NCBI RefSeq assembly: GCF_003324165.1
Contig: NW_025407833.1
Coordinates: 62,001 to 126,000 of the forward strand
DNA: 64,000 nucleotides
Direction: 5' to 3'
DNA from: Naegleria lovaniensis
Lineage: Eukaryota; Heterolobosea; Eutetramitea; Acrasida; Naegleriidae
Positions within the stretch are counted from its first letter, which is position 1; each line of letters begins with the position of its first letter. The notes under the pieces are model-generated. The model did not search any database and was not told the DNA's origin. It was given only the letters and a program-made list of their open reading frames with translations. Positions 20,851-34,500 of this stretch are shown in pieces. The position numbers were made by a program, and so were the translations under genes.

Positions 20851-23800
20851 TTAATTCGAAGGAGTTTCCTCATCGGAAACATCTTCTGCTTCTGGCTCGC
20901 CTTCTGAATTCAGCTCAGCTTCGCTCAAAGGAGCGTTAAGTGTGGTCTGAACTTCGTGTTGATGTGTCGCTGTGGAGGTGCCTGCTGGAATTTCTGTTTT
21001 TGGTCCGTCATCCATTTCCGAATTGAATGAAAGATATTCTGACTTGGTTCGTGAATGGCGAACGTTGCTTCCTCTTCGTCTCATATTGATCATTGCCGTT
21101 CGAGGTGTAGGTCTTGGAGAATTTGGTAATAACTTCAATCGATCGTTCGTCTTTAAATGAGGAGGTGGTGATGCAATTTTAGAGATTGGAATAGCCACTG
21201 GATTGATCACTGCTGTTGCAGAGTTGCTGTCCGAAGATGAATCGACAATATTTGGTGTCACAAACTGTTCATACTCAACAGCATTAAGATCTTGAGCTTG
21301 TCGACCGAGTGGTCCTTCGTTCCATGTAGAGCCATTATCAATGTCATCGTCCTTACTACTGTTCGAAGAGGATCCACCTTGAGGCATTAAGGCAGTGGCC
21401 GAGTTTGGTGTTGGGACATTTTCTCCCTTCTTACCATTACTACTACTATTCACAAATGTGCGCAGTGGAATTGGCTTAATATTGATCAATGGTTCTCCAC
21501 TCTCTAAAGTTCCATTATTTAAAGAGCTTGAACTAGTTGTTGGAAAGAGAGAAGATGGACTCTGTACATTCACCATATTCAAGAATGAAAGATCCACATT
21601 AGGGAAGTTAATTGGGAAAATTGGACCAAACATGACGTCTTTGGTGGAAGGAGGAAGTACCAATACTCTTCCCTTATTCTCCATTCCATAGTAAGATCTT
21701 TGAATGACCGATGATAGACTCACTTCAGCTCCAGTTGAAATTGATTTTCGAATAATATCCACTGTTGGAAGTGACACGTGACCACTCGATGAAGGAATGA
21801 GTGTCACTTCAGCACGTACTGGTTTCGTCCAATTACGGTTGAGAGTAATTCTATTGGAACCAGAGATGACCCAATGATCTGGATTGGCAGAAATGTCCAA
21901 CATGAGAATGGTGTCCTTACTGTCCAATGTGGAATTGCTACTATAGGTGTTCAATTTATCGACTTCGAGTTCCATTATACAAGATCGACCAACAACGATC
22001 TGAGTGGTTGAACTTGTGGATTTCTTTGTAGAAATGAGTTCAATGGCTTCTTCATCGTCATCGTCTCTGTCAAGCTTTGGAGAAAGAGATTCATTCTTAT
22101 AATGAGGGAAACATCGAATGTCAATAGAATATTCTGGTTCAATTTCATCTTCAATGCTAAAACATGGAACAATATAATGATACAAAGCAGTAGCATCTTG
22201 CGTTGGAATACTAAAAGTAATATCCATGGTTGGAGGTGTATAAGATTTGAGATTTTTCACTTCCACTTTAAATGTGAATGATACTGTATCCTCGCAAAAT
22301 ACTTCCATTGGTTTGCTAGGAGAGAACAAGTGCTCATTGTAATCTTTCAATATCTTGAATGAATCTGTAGGAATGATGGAATATTTGGAAATTTGGAGAG
22401 GTTTTGGTGTAATACAGGTTGCCACAAGTTGCAACATGTATATACCAGAAGCAAGCTTGGTGGTATGGCATTTACAAATGAATGGTTGGAAAAAGTTGAT
22501 TTCAAAAGTTTTGGAAAGTGTGAACGTCTCATTGGTGACTTGTTTCTCATATTTAGCTTGGAAGCTCATGTTAAACACTTCTGGTGCCTTTGATTGAATA
22601 TTTGTGTGACTGGAGCTTTGTGCCTTAATAGGAATTTTGTATGTGATACGACGACCGTAACCTAGTTGAGGAATTAAAATGGAGCAATCATTGATGTTGA
22701 TTTCTTGCTCTGGCTGATTGTCTACAATGATTAATCCTTTCTTGTCGGGACAAACTGTTAAATTTGGAGAAAGAGAATGGATGGCCATGTAACCTTTTTC
22801 TACAAGATCAGTTTTAGTGTCAACGGTAATGGAAAAGTAATGGTTGGAATTGAGAAGGAAGAGTTGTTCTTTCAGTGTTTCGATTGTGAGAGCCGGTCTT
22901 GAATCTAGAACGAGAAGAAGGAAAGCTGATTTCAAGCTATCTTTCTTTGTAATGATGGTAGTGGTTGTGAAGGAAGAGGTTTCATCATCCATCAACTGAT
23001 CCATTTGATCACCAACATCAGAAGCAGTATCTGTATTGCTGGATTTTGTTGATTTTGATGATGTTAGCTCTTTTTTTCGTTTTGTCTTTTCTGACGAGAG
23101 GGTGACAAACGGTCTATTATAGACAAGCTCTTCTTCCTTTTTCTTTGGAAGAAGTATTAGATCTAGCTTGTCTCCAATTCTTAATTTGATATTTTCCAAT
23201 CTGTAAGTACCTAACTTGAGCATTAATTCTTCAATTTCAAAAATGTTTTTACCTCTTTTGATAGGAACATTTTCAATATCTCTTGAAATGATCAGCCTGT
23301 GAGAAGTTTCCTCCACTAAGGCAAATGTCAGAGTGAGTTTTTGAGCAATAAATCCATCAATGAGAGACTCATTGACAATAGTCACTGTCAGGTTTAACAT
23401 TTTTCCCAACTCCAAGTACGCTTCGTTTTGCCCATTCTGTGTTAAACAGGTGTAGTACAAAGAAGCTTGAGAGTCGTCCAACCTCTTGATAACATTATCG
23501 GGTGAAGAATTTAGAGTCTCGATCATTTCATTCCAATAGAATTTCTTTTGTTCTGTAGTTGTGTAACATGATGATATGAGGTCAATACATGAGGAGACAT
23601 AGGATTGATGTGATTGCATTTGTTTAGAACATTCAGCCATCTTAATCAATACGTCCGTCGCAATTCCTAACCAGCCATCACTCAAATACATGGAAAATTG
23701 GCCTTGCAAATAATTTAAAGCTTCCATGTATCGTCCTTGTCTAAAATGGATAGCAGCAATGTCACCATTCAGCTTTTGGTAGAAACGATTTCTCAAACCA

Positions 23801-25855
23801 TTATTGTAGCAATCGGCAACCAGTGTCGTGATCTCTAAAAATCTATCATCAAAATCTTTTTGAGACAGCAAAGACGTTTTTAAAATAATGGCAGGTAAAT
23901 AGTTGGATTTGTAACGAAGAATAAATTTTTCTGATTCGACTGCTTTCGCTTCCTCATCAACAAGTCCAGATTGACCAAGTGCCAATTTTGAATACTCTAA
24001 GCTTGAAATGATAGGAAATCCCGCAAAAAGATCATCAGTGGAATCAATATGTTTGAGGCTTAGGTCAAAATGCTTTCCTTCTCCTGATACGAAAAGATTA
24101 TCCCACAACAAGTCTACATTAAACACAGTCCCCAACAACTGAAATTCATATCTGCAGTACAAATAAATGTCACCACATAGTCGGTAGAGATTTCTCTTTG
24201 CTTCATCTTTCATGTCATTGGTATTTAAATACTTGCTGCATTCTTCAGCGATGCAAAACGCGCTACAATAAGCCCATGCATGCATGTACATGTAGTAATA
24301 TAATTGCTCATTGGTCCACTTTTTGACTTCGTTATCTGTATTTCCCAGTAATTCTTGTTCGAGTCGTCTCAGCATGGAGGTGACGTGAATGGCGCCAAGG
24401 CGAGCAACTTGATCGGGAGAATTCAGTTTCAAGTACAGGTGCATTTGTCGCGAAAATACATAATTTAAAAATTCAAATTCAGAAATTCTTGAGGATCTCA
24501 TATCTTCTCTAAAGCTTTCATAAAGATCATCCAATATATTCGTAATTTTCAGGGTTGATGAGTTCAAAAAGTTTGAATAATTAATTAATTTACGCTCTGA
24601 TGAAGCAAATCCAAGGATCTGGTTGTAAATTCCTAGTGAGTTGACGAATAATCCAAATTGTTCAAGGAGGAAAGAAAGTCCTTCTTTCTGAATAAAGTAT
24701 TGAGAAAATTGCCAACCAGGCAGATTCATGTTTTGTTCCGATTTTTTGATTTCATCCTCGTACTTGGCACATCGTCTTGAAAACTCGTTTAGAATGCCCT
24801 CATGAATTCTTTGATACATTTCCTTTACTGCAGCGCTAGCGGATCCTGTTGAAACCACGCTGTCATCTTGAGAGCTCTTATTATTACCTGACATGGCGTG
24901 TTGCAGTCCGAGTTTGATAACTCTACTTCCTACTGAAGAAGTAATGACACTAGAAGTTGTTGCCCCTGTTGACAGGGTTGGTTTAGCAAAGTCACTCTTC
25001 AACTTGTCATAGACTTTTCCAAAGAGCGAAAATTTTTTGAATAAATCTCCTGATGATGTTGAGCTTGACACATAACAAATAAGATATTCGTACTCTCTTT
25101 CGATCATGTAATCAACCCACTTTCTGAGCTTTGGCTTGATGTGGTTTTTGTAAATGTCCAAGTCTTCCGCTTGCACAATAAATAGGTGAAAATAGGGATT
25201 GCGATACCAAGCAGACCAATGTCTACTATTACAGTCTTTGATTCTGGAATCATTTGATGTGTAGAAATCAACCCGATACTGGTTAATGATTGGAATATAG
25301 AGGTTCATGTTGGTAGGAACTGTTGGTTCAGAAGATACACCTCCTGTTGTTGGCTTTGGTTTGGTTAACAGCTTTTGCAGCTTTCCTTTCTGTATTTGTA
25401 ACGTAGAAAGTGCTGTTGATTGAAATTGTTGATTATTAACACACAATCGCTTGATTTGACGATTCCATATCGCATATTTCCCATTGACAATGGATGATTG
25501 TTGTTGTTGTTGTTGTTGTAAATTTACATTGGTCAAAGAATTTGATGAGATGGATCTCTTCACCCGAGTAAGTTGAGAAGACGAAACCGATGATGATGAT
25601 GTTCCAGGTGATGATGATGACGATGATGGTTGTACACTCAAATTTGATCCACTCATAGTAGACGACTAAACTCGAACCACCTCCCGAAAGATTTAACGTT
25701 ATGGACGGAGAGCCAACCAATCCACCACCGCTACCACCCGAAGAGGCATAATACACTGGATTGGGATCTTCCGTATAGTTATCTTCAGACAATTCCCATA
25801 CAATGACGTAGGGATTCAGAAAGTAATAGGGATTGTGATTCTGGTTTTGGCTCAT
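20851..25855 (-). CDS. TRAPPC10: TRAPP II complex subunit TRAPPC10/Trs130-like
   Basis: The main frame runs 20851-25651 and matches TRAPPC10: an N-terminal alpha-solenoid (PYFHLFIVQAEDLDIYKNHI; then KYEDEIKKSEQ and LPGWQFSQYFIQKEGLSFLL, the counterpart of human GWSFCEYFMVQEELAFVFE), helical repeats through about residue 750, then Ig-like beta domains with a C-terminal disordered tail. Known role: TRAPP II, a Golgi tether and Rab11/Ypt-type GEF. The first ATG in this frame is 25656, in a poor context. An ATG at 25855 in AATAAAAATG opens another frame (Tyr-rich, then Gly-rich) that would join in phase across a 46-nt intron at 25652-25697, giving 1652 residues; I use this but it is tentative. 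A CAA/GTT run (25498-25519) encodes a short polyglutamine. The C-terminal 200 residues are low complexity and unlike the family. Confidence 0.87.
25498..25519. repeat. Trinucleotide run encoding polyglutamine in TRAPPC10
   Basis: TTG repeated about seven times on the plus strand reads as CAA codons on the minus strand, inside the disordered N-terminal leader of the TRAPPC10-like protein. It is an ordinary coding microsatellite. Confidence 0.8.
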
Positions 25856-26076
25856 TTTTATTCTCTGCAGGAACAGTGATCAAACAGATGTTCCATCATG
25901 ATTGTCATTCTGGGAGAGGCACGTTGGGTTTCAGGCTCAAGAAGCTCTTGCAATTCATAATAAATATTGTTGGACAACATTTCCCAACCTTTTAGGATCA
26001 ATGGGAAGCATTGTTCTGGGTATCTCGTTGACTTATCTTGTCAATAGAAATAGAACAAAGAACTCTTTCAAAAAAA

Positions 26077-28937
26077 ATGTCCACAATTCTTTCTGGTAGG
26101 TGTCAGTCTGTGTCTGAAGGGTTTTAAAATCCTTCTTTAAACATTCCAAATGTCCATGAACATCATCGTGAAACCATCTCTCAAACGATCCTCAACATGT
26201 GTTTGAATACATACACCTATTTCAATAGTTGGCTTTGGAGGCTTCGGAAATTTGTCTCTAAATCAACTCTCGACTCAACAGGAACCAAAAGAGTCTACAG
26301 CGTTATCCTTGCTAAATGTCAAACACATCTCAGTGGGATTATGGCATTCCATGATTGTAACGAGTCATGGAAAGTTGTACGGAGGTAGGTTTGAAAAATT
26401 TGACTCATCATTGAATGCATTCGAACAAATTTGGAAACTTGATCACATGTTGTAACCTGTTGATGTGCATCCTTCATTGAAACGTGAAACACAATAGTGG
26501 GAAGAAACAGATATGGAGCTTTAGGAATTGGAGAACCTGAATCTTTGGATCAATTGAATTATTTGTTGCCAGTTGAGGTGCCACTGTCGAGTGGAGTGAA
26601 GATCATGAAAGCTTGTGCAGGAAAGACACACTCCATTGCGTTGACCGATGATGGAACCTTATTTTCTTTTGGATTTGGTATTGCTTGTGGTCATGGTCAC
26701 ACGACTTTGACCGGAGTTCCAGAACCTGTGCAATATTTATTTTCATATCGAGTAGTGGATTGCTCTGCTGGTGAAGGTTAGTTAATATTGAGATTGAATA
26801 TTTCAAATTAATATCGATATCGATTGAAATGTCTCAAAATATGAATATTTTGTTCAATAATTAATCTTTTTCAAATATGTATTTTCCAAAACAGGACACA
26901 GTGCTGCTGCCACAGAAGATGGCAAGCTTTTTACTTGGGGTCTTGCCAACCGAATCAAACCTGTCATGGTCAAAAACAAAGAAATTGATGATGAATTATT
27001 TGTTCAGGTTGTGTGTGGAGCTTATCATGCCATTGCATTGACAGCCACTGGAAAATTATTTGGTTATGGAAGGTTAGTTTTTACAATTTTTCGCAAATTT
27101 CTAAACTATTCACATTTGCTTTGAACAACAAGAAATGATGACGGTCAAGTAAACGGTGAGACCTCATGTTTCATTAGTGAGGAATGTATCGTTGAAATTA
27201 AGCACCCTCTTGGTGAAGGACATTATTGGACTCAAGTCAGTTGTGGCCTCAAACAAACCATCGCGCTCGATAATAAGGGAAAGGTATACATTTGGGGTCT
27301 CATTAAAGACGGGCTCACTTCAGTATCAGGATCTGTGAAAGCACCCACCCTTGTTGATTTATCAAATTTGAGTTCCAAGGTAAAGAAAGTCATGTCAGGA
27401 TACAGTTCGTTCGGCATTCTCACACAAGATGGAAAATTGCAAACCTGGGGTTATAATTTGCATTACAATTGTTGCCATGGTCATAACAAATTTGTTCAAA
27501 AACCAACAATGGTCGAGTCTTTGAGTCCTATGGCAATTAATGATGTATTTATGGGTGCTTATAATGTTTTCATTTCATGTGGATTGTCTGCAACGTCTGA
27601 TTATTCTCGGTTGTTGCATGAAACATGTTATTTTGCAGATTGTAAATTAAGGGCTAGTAATGGGGATGAGCAAGTATGTCACTCGTGCATTTTGAGCGCC
27701 AGAAGTCCTTACATTGCTGCATTGCTGTTCAAAAGTTATGTTACCAATCAACTCTCAACCTCATGTGCCAAATTCACCTCTACCAGTGAGAAACTCAAAG
27801 CGGAAATTGAAAATATTTTAACCTTGGATTTTATTGAAGATGGAAATCAATTATCGCAAGTATTAGATTTGCTCTACACAAACATTTCTAACAACATTAA
27901 GAATCCAAAGAAGTTTGATGACATTTTTAACTCGTATTTATTTAATACTGAGAAGAGTATTGAATTGTTGCAATCACTTGGAAATGCTGATGAGGCAAAA
28001 AAGATCAAGCGAATCTGTTGATTGATTTTATGAAGCACCAAATGACTCATGAGCCATTGAAAACATTTTCCAAATGCGCTTCAGGATCCATCCAGAATAT
28101 TCGAGAGATCTTGTCAACTTGTATTCCACCACAGAGCTTGAGGATTGCAAACAATTGTCCTTATTCACAACCATGAGCGACGTGTTATTCCATTTTGATG
28201 ATGATACCTCCATCAATTCACACAAAGCTATTCTTTGTTGCCGATCTGAATACTTTAGAGCCATGTTCTCGATCGGTCAATTCATGGAAAGTTCACAAAA
28301 AGTAATTCATCTCGATAACACACCTAAAGACGTGTTTGAAATTTTACTGCGATTTATTTATGCAGGTGAGGAAATTTCAGATGAGAGTATTACAGCAGAA
28401 CAAAGTGTTCCCTTATTAGAGTTGGCCACACGATTCAATGTTGAAACTGTGAAATTGGCAGCAGAACGAAAGATTATTCGATTTTTAACTCCTTCCAACG
28501 TGGTGCCCATGTGCAGTGTGGCAGACATGTGTCAAGCTCTCAATGTTAAAAAGTGTTGCATGCACTTGATTGCCAAACATTTCAAAGCTTACACAAGAGA
28601 AGATCTCGAAAAGGAATTGGACTCAACTCTCATGGGAGAAATTGAAACTCTTCACATTGAATATGTCAAAGCCGCAGAAAATCAATCAGCCAATGAGCAA
28701 GCAGTATTTACTTACATGCGTGAACAACAAGAAGCAGCTGACAGTTTACTCGATGATGAACATCGTCAACATTTAGTCAATGAATACGACGATGACGACA
28801 TGGATATGATTCAGACCATTCTGCATGGAACTCACAACCCTCAAAATCCTGTACATGCTCCTTCCCATAGACATACTACACAAAACAATCGTGGCAGTGG
28901 TACCACCTCACACAAGAAGAATTGTTTATTCATGTAG
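26077..28937 (+). CDS. RCC1-repeat protein with two BTB/POZ domains and a C-terminal CaaX box
   Basis: Six exons give 799 residues in frame: 26077-26095, 26229-26384, 26498-26776, 26895-27072, 27133-28016 and 28054-28937. The first exon is only 19 nt (MSTILS after an A-run) and splices to GFGGFGNLSLNQL. RCC1-type blades fill about residues 7-365 (GRNRYGALGIG, THSIALTDDGTLFSFG, HSAAATEDGKLFTWG, AYHAIALTATGKLFGYG). BTB1 is near 375-500 (HSCILSARSPYIAALL) and BTB2 near 535-640 (SDVLFHFDDDTSINSHKAIL), followed by a helical region. The last junction is a 37-nt intron (28017-28053), inferred because it removes a stop and keeps phase. The protein ends KKNCLFM, a prenylation-type CaaX box behind basic residues. 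Likely role: Cullin-3 adaptor or scaffold at a membrane (inference). RCBTB proteins usually have no CaaX. Confidence 0.85.
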
Positions 28938-29023
28938 AGAAAACACAACAACAATTTTGCTGAAACCAAAAAGCAAGAAAATAAAGGAACAGTAGAAACC
29001 GCCAGTTTTTTTAAACAAAAAAA

Positions 29024-31431
29024 ATGTCATCACAAAAAACCGATATTTCCCCTCCTCCTGCTAAAGAAGCTCTCGTAGTGATTTTTGATGTGGGTAAATC
29101 ATTGGGAACCCGACCTAGGGAAGATTTTGAGAGAGCAAAACGTGCTGTTTCCTTGTTAATCAAAATGAAGGTATGTGATTCCGATTACTTCTTGTTCGTC
29201 CGTTGTTAATACGTTTTGATGATGATCAATTTTATGACACTACGTAGATGAGATATAATCCAAAAGATGAAGTCGGGTTGATTCTAGTCGGAACCAAGCA
29301 CACTAAAAATCACTTGAACGAAGAGCACGAAGATGAATACAAGCACATTACTGTGGAACAACCAATTGATACGGTCTCATTGGATCTTTTCAAAATTGTG
29401 GATAGTTTAAACATTGATACAATTGGAATGTCTGCACAGGGAGATCTTTTGGATGCAATTATTGTTGCAACCGATATGATTAAAGTGAGATGTGGAAAGA
29501 AAAAATACATGAAAAGAATTTTTGTTGTGACTGACGCTGGTGGATTGGAAATTTCAGTGGATGATGACACAAAAGATGGAATTTTTGCAGGTCTAAAAAC
29601 CAATAATGTTCTTGTCAGCGTGATTGGTATTGATTTCACCAAAACTAGTGTCAGTGTTAAAGACGAAGATAGCAAGGTTGGTTCCACAAGCAATGCAATC
29701 AAAAATACTCCCAAATACAGAAACGAGTCATTCCTTTGTGATTTATGTCAAACGGCAGGTGGAATGGTTCTTCCAATCGAACAAGCCATTGATACATTGC
29801 TCCTTTTCAAAAGTAAGAAAGTTCTCTCTAGAACAGCATTCAGAGGTGTTTTGGACATTGGTGATACCATCAAAATTCCAATCTGGGTTTACAAAAAAAC
29901 TGAAAAGACGTCTCTTCCAACAGCAAAAAGGTTGTCACTTGTTTCTAGAAGAAATAATACTGGTGGTGACGGAGAAGTCAATATTGAAAAATGTTACTAT
30001 CAATATGATGATCCAGACAACCAAGTTGATAAGGAAAAAACAGTTAGAGCTTACAAATACGGCAAAAACTTTGTTCCATTTAACGTGGTGAACGAAAAGG
30101 CTTTAAAATACAAGTCTGTGAAAGGTATTTCAGTTCTGGGATTCACAGACGAAAAGAATGTACCAAGACATCACTTTATGGCAGAAGTTTACTCATTCAT
30201 TGCAAAGCCTGATGATCCTTTTGCCCAAACCGCTCTCTCTGCTTTTATTAGGGCACTCTCTGAACTGCAGCAAGTCATGATCATCACATATGTATTCCGT
30301 GACGATTCAGAACCAAAATTAGGTCTTCTCTATCCCTACATTAGTGCCAATTATGAATGCTTTTATTTCACTTCTCTTCCTTATGCTGAAGATTTAAGAT
30401 CATATCCATTCAAATCATTTAGCACTGTCAAGCATACAGAAGAACAACTTCAAGCTGCAGAAGATTTGATCAATTCTATGGATTTAATGGAGGCTGACGA
30501 AGAGGGAGAAGACGGAAAGAAGGAAGCCCTAAGACCAACAAAAACCTTTAACCCACTTGTACAACATTTTTATGATTGTCTTCACACGAGAGCACTCAAA
30601 CCAAATGACCCATTACCGCCAGTAGATCCACTAATTACTAAATATTGCTATCCAGAAATGAATGAAGACTCATTCTACAGAAAATTAATTAGAAAGACAA
30701 GAGACAAGAGAGTTAAATTCAAGTCACTCTTCCCTGCCAAAGAAGTTGAGCAAGACACCAAGCTAGGAAAAAGAAAATACTGGTTTGCCATGCAAAATAA
30801 CAATGAGATTACCCTAGAGTCATATAACCTTGAGCCTACGGTTGAAAATGCTAATGAATTGGTTGCCGAAGACCACATTGGTCAAACCGTGAAACGTCTT
30901 AAAGACGGAATGGGAGATGAGCAGTTCGATGAAATTCAACAACGTGTTGGTCTTAACAATTTATTCGCTGAGCAAGCTAATAGTGTTAAAACTACCAATC
31001 CAACGAAAGACTTTAACGACATGCTCAACAGAAAAGATGTTGATTTGGTTGACAAGGCAATTAAGGAAATGCAAAATGTTGTCTTTAAATTAATCAATGA
31101 CTCTATTGAAGACCAATATTACGAGAAAGTATTGAGCTGTATTCGAGTTCTTCGTGAAGGTTGTATCAGAGAATCTGAACCAGAATTATTTAACCATTTT
31201 ATGAAAAAACTCAAACAACAATATTCTAAAGGAAAGAGAGAAGATTTCTGGAAGAATTATATTGTCGGTAACAAGATTTCACTCATCACCCAAGACGAGA
31301 GCGACGAAAGTGAAGTGACCGAGGAAGAAGCCAAGAATTTCCTTACTCAAGCCGTTGTTGCTGCACCTGTACAAGAAGAAGTTGAAGACGAGAAAATGGG
31401 AGACAATGATCTCTTTGATGAATTGGAATAA
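29024..31431 (+). CDS. XRCC5: Ku80 (XRCC5), DNA end-binding subunit of non-homologous end joining
   Basis: Two exons, 29024-29170 and 29248-31431 (77 bp GTATGT...AG intron), 776 residues; start in AAAAAAAATG. The N-terminal vWA-like domain opens with ALVVIFDVGKSLG; then comes the Ku beta-barrel/bridge region (RTAFRGVLDIGDTIKIPIWV; VKGISVLGFTDEKNVPRHHF; LLYPYI). A full Ku80 C-terminal helical domain follows (about 640-745; WKNYIVGNKISLITQDES, VTEEEAKNFL), matching the human GSSVTAEEAKKFLAP region. The last residues, EEVEDEKMGDNDLFDELE, resemble the acidic-hydrophobic DNA-PKcs-binding tail of animal Ku80. Ku80 pairs with Ku70 in the nucleus to hold broken DNA ends. Length is close to human Ku80 (732). 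Confidence 0.94.
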
Positions 31432-31505
31432 ATGTCCATTTCACTCAACAACCCAAATAATTGTGTATTACGCGTAATTCTTTACGAACCACCATTACAA
31501 AAAAA

Positions 31506-34500
31506 ATGTTTAACGCGTACAATGGCAATAGTTTTAATCCGTTTATTGGTCCTCCGAACAATACAAGCAACTCACATCAAGGCTTGTTGCGAGGAATGGT
31601 ACCATACCGAAACAACAACAACATCAAATGCATCATCAACAAACCATGCTGTTGTTAGGAGATGAAGACGATGATAATAACTCTTTGTTCGGTTTGCAAA
31701 GTGGATCATCATTTAACAGATCAAACGCTTCCATCAACAATAGTGGCGGAAATAGTGGTGCTTTTAATAGTAATAATAATAATAACAACAAATCCAATTT
31801 CGGACTAATAGGGAGTGGTATCAATACTCCTGTAGTAGGATCTCATCAACATAGTGTTGGTAATAATTTCAATTCATCATTTTCAACGAGGATTCAAAAT
31901 AATGTATTTACAAGTTCAAATCAAAGTAATAGCGACGTGAACAAAGGCTTTCCGATGAATCAGGGGAGCAATAGAGCACCCGGATCGTCGTTAACTGCGA
32001 ATCCTTTGATGCAACATCCCATCAGCAGTGAGACTTCTACAAGTCGAAGCATTCAAGATGGATTAAATAATAGCACAGTACCAATTAATTCAATGAACAG
32101 CTGGGGTTCGGGCTCGTCCTTTTATTCTCCCTTCTCCATTCAGCAAACATCATCTTCAAATGAATTCTTTTCAAGTACAGCTGCTCAACATCCGTTTAAA
32201 ACCTCAAACTCCTCTAACTTTCAGCAGCAACATGCATCACTATTCCCTAGTAATGTGACTACAAGAAATAGCAAAATTAATAGTACAACATCATCAAGAC
32301 TGTCTTACCTCTCATCAACTCTTTCATTGGCTGAAGACGATGACGACAAGTTCATGGGAACCACAAATCCGCTTTATGAGGACTCGACACAACAGCAATC
32401 ACAGCAATATTTAGGACGGAATACAGTGACATCACATGGCTCATCAACCTCTACATTATTTTCTACTTCAGGTTTGTCGAATCAACATCAACACACACCT
32501 CTAACACACGCCTCCTCTCCCTCTACTTCGAGCACTTCCGAGAGAACATCTCCTGGAAACAGCATCAGCTACAGTAATGAAAATACTACAACCCCATCCC
32601 CTCCACCGCCTCAATTTTTGTCATCCACTCCAGAATATCATAATCGAGTAATGGGATCATCAATACCAATAATTGGAAATGGAAACACGTCACAACTACC
32701 ATTCAACAATATCGGAGGACAGATGAATTTTATACCTACTAGTTCTGCATTTCCTCCTAATGCATTTCATCAACAAGCCATGTTTGGGAATGTCATGTTT
32801 ATGAACGCCAGCAATGCAATGCCAACTCCAACAAATTTGGGACCACAAATGATGCCCAATATTGGAATGGGTCCTTTTATTCTCACTAATCAACCAATGG
32901 GATTTGTTCCAATGAGTGGAAACAGTGGATTTGTAAATAACTCCCAGCAGTCATCTTTGAATGTCAAGCAGTCAAGTACTGCATCATCAGACGAGAAAAA
33001 TCCAAAACCTACACAAACAAATAATTTGGAGAAATCTCACTTGACATCTCAACCATCCACTACTAATACAGCTGTACCTCCTCAGCAGAATGTACCTCAA
33101 ATTTCACCCATTCCTCCAACAGATGAAATTATAAAACAACAAAACATCAACGGAACCAAAAATATTGAGGAACCAAAAAACACAGGCATCGCAAAACAAT
33201 CAAAACCTACCACTTCTAACTCAAGCACAAACCTCAAAGAAGAGAAGATTCCTTCAAAGTCCGCCACTAAACAATCTAAAAAGCAGAAACACAAAAACGA
33301 AGAGACCACTTCACAACCAACAATTACTGCGGCCAAAGACACAGAGAAAACTGAACAAGAAAAGCTCGACGAAGAGCTAGCTAAAAAATTGCAACGAGAA
33401 TTTGAAATGGAATATTTAAAGAGTTTGGATGCTGGCTCAAATCGAAACAAGGGATTTATTTCTACATCGAAAAAAAAGAAAGGAGGAGAATCTACTGCAG
33501 ATACAATTGAAGATACGAAACCATCTGCTGCTTCTTCGACATCATCAAGCAATTTTTTCAGTATTTTAGAAAGCACCTCTACCACAGATACTCATCTAGA
33601 TGCCAGTAAGACTGCAAAAAAATCGACACAACCACCACAACAACCATCTGCATCTAAATCTTCCAAAAAATCAAAGAAAAAGAAAAAGGCTGCTTTAAAC
33701 GAGGCGAAAGAAGCCGCAGCGAGCAATGCAGTGGCAACAACAACGAACATCAATAGAGAGTTACAAATTCAAGAGGCTATAGAAAATAATTTACCCAAAG
33801 GAGACGCTTCAAATACTACACCAACATCTCCTCAGGAAAGCATTGAAACAACTCAAACAAATGTCACAGTAACAACCGATACCAACCTATCATCAACGAA
33901 AAAAACAAGTTCTGAAAACTATAACAAACCATGCAAGGATCATTTTAAAGGAAAGTGTAAATTTGGATCTGGAATTTGTCCATACTCTCATGACCGATCA
34001 TTCTACGTCAAATATCAACAAGAACATCCTGACGAATTTCCTCCTCTTCCACAACCAAAGTCAAAGAAAAAAGATACGTCTCATGAAATGGTAGATCACA
34101 CTCCTCAAAAAAAGGTCGAAGTATGTGTGAAACATAGCTCTGTACAAGCATGTCCAAATGGCAAGAATTGCAAGTACATTCATTTTTCAGACATTTCCCA
34201 GCATGACCTCTACAGAAAATGCTGCACAGGACACTCCGACAGAATTTGTAAATGTGCTCCTCAAAATGCTTCTCCAGTGTTGTATGTCGAAGGGGTGACC
34301 AAATTATCCAAAAAACAAATGCAAGAAATTGCAGAAAAATCTTTCATGAAACCAGTTGGAGTGTTTAAAATGACAGAACAGGAACTAGTCTCAAATTTGC
34401 CAGAACTCAAAACGTTATCACCCAACGAGAAGAAGCAACGAAGATTTTGCTATATTTTCCCAGACACTTGTGTGAAATTTGTCATTTCAAAGATTGAAAG

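Noticed and set aside
28074-28937. Second BTB frame as a gene of its own
   Set aside because: Its first ATG lacks an A-run and the sequence upstream joins the RCC1/BTB gene in phase through a 37-nt intron; still open to transcript evidence.
33097-33585. Antisense frame of 162 residues within the CCCH gene
   Set aside because: It mirrors Lys/Thr-rich sense codons; no conserved motif.
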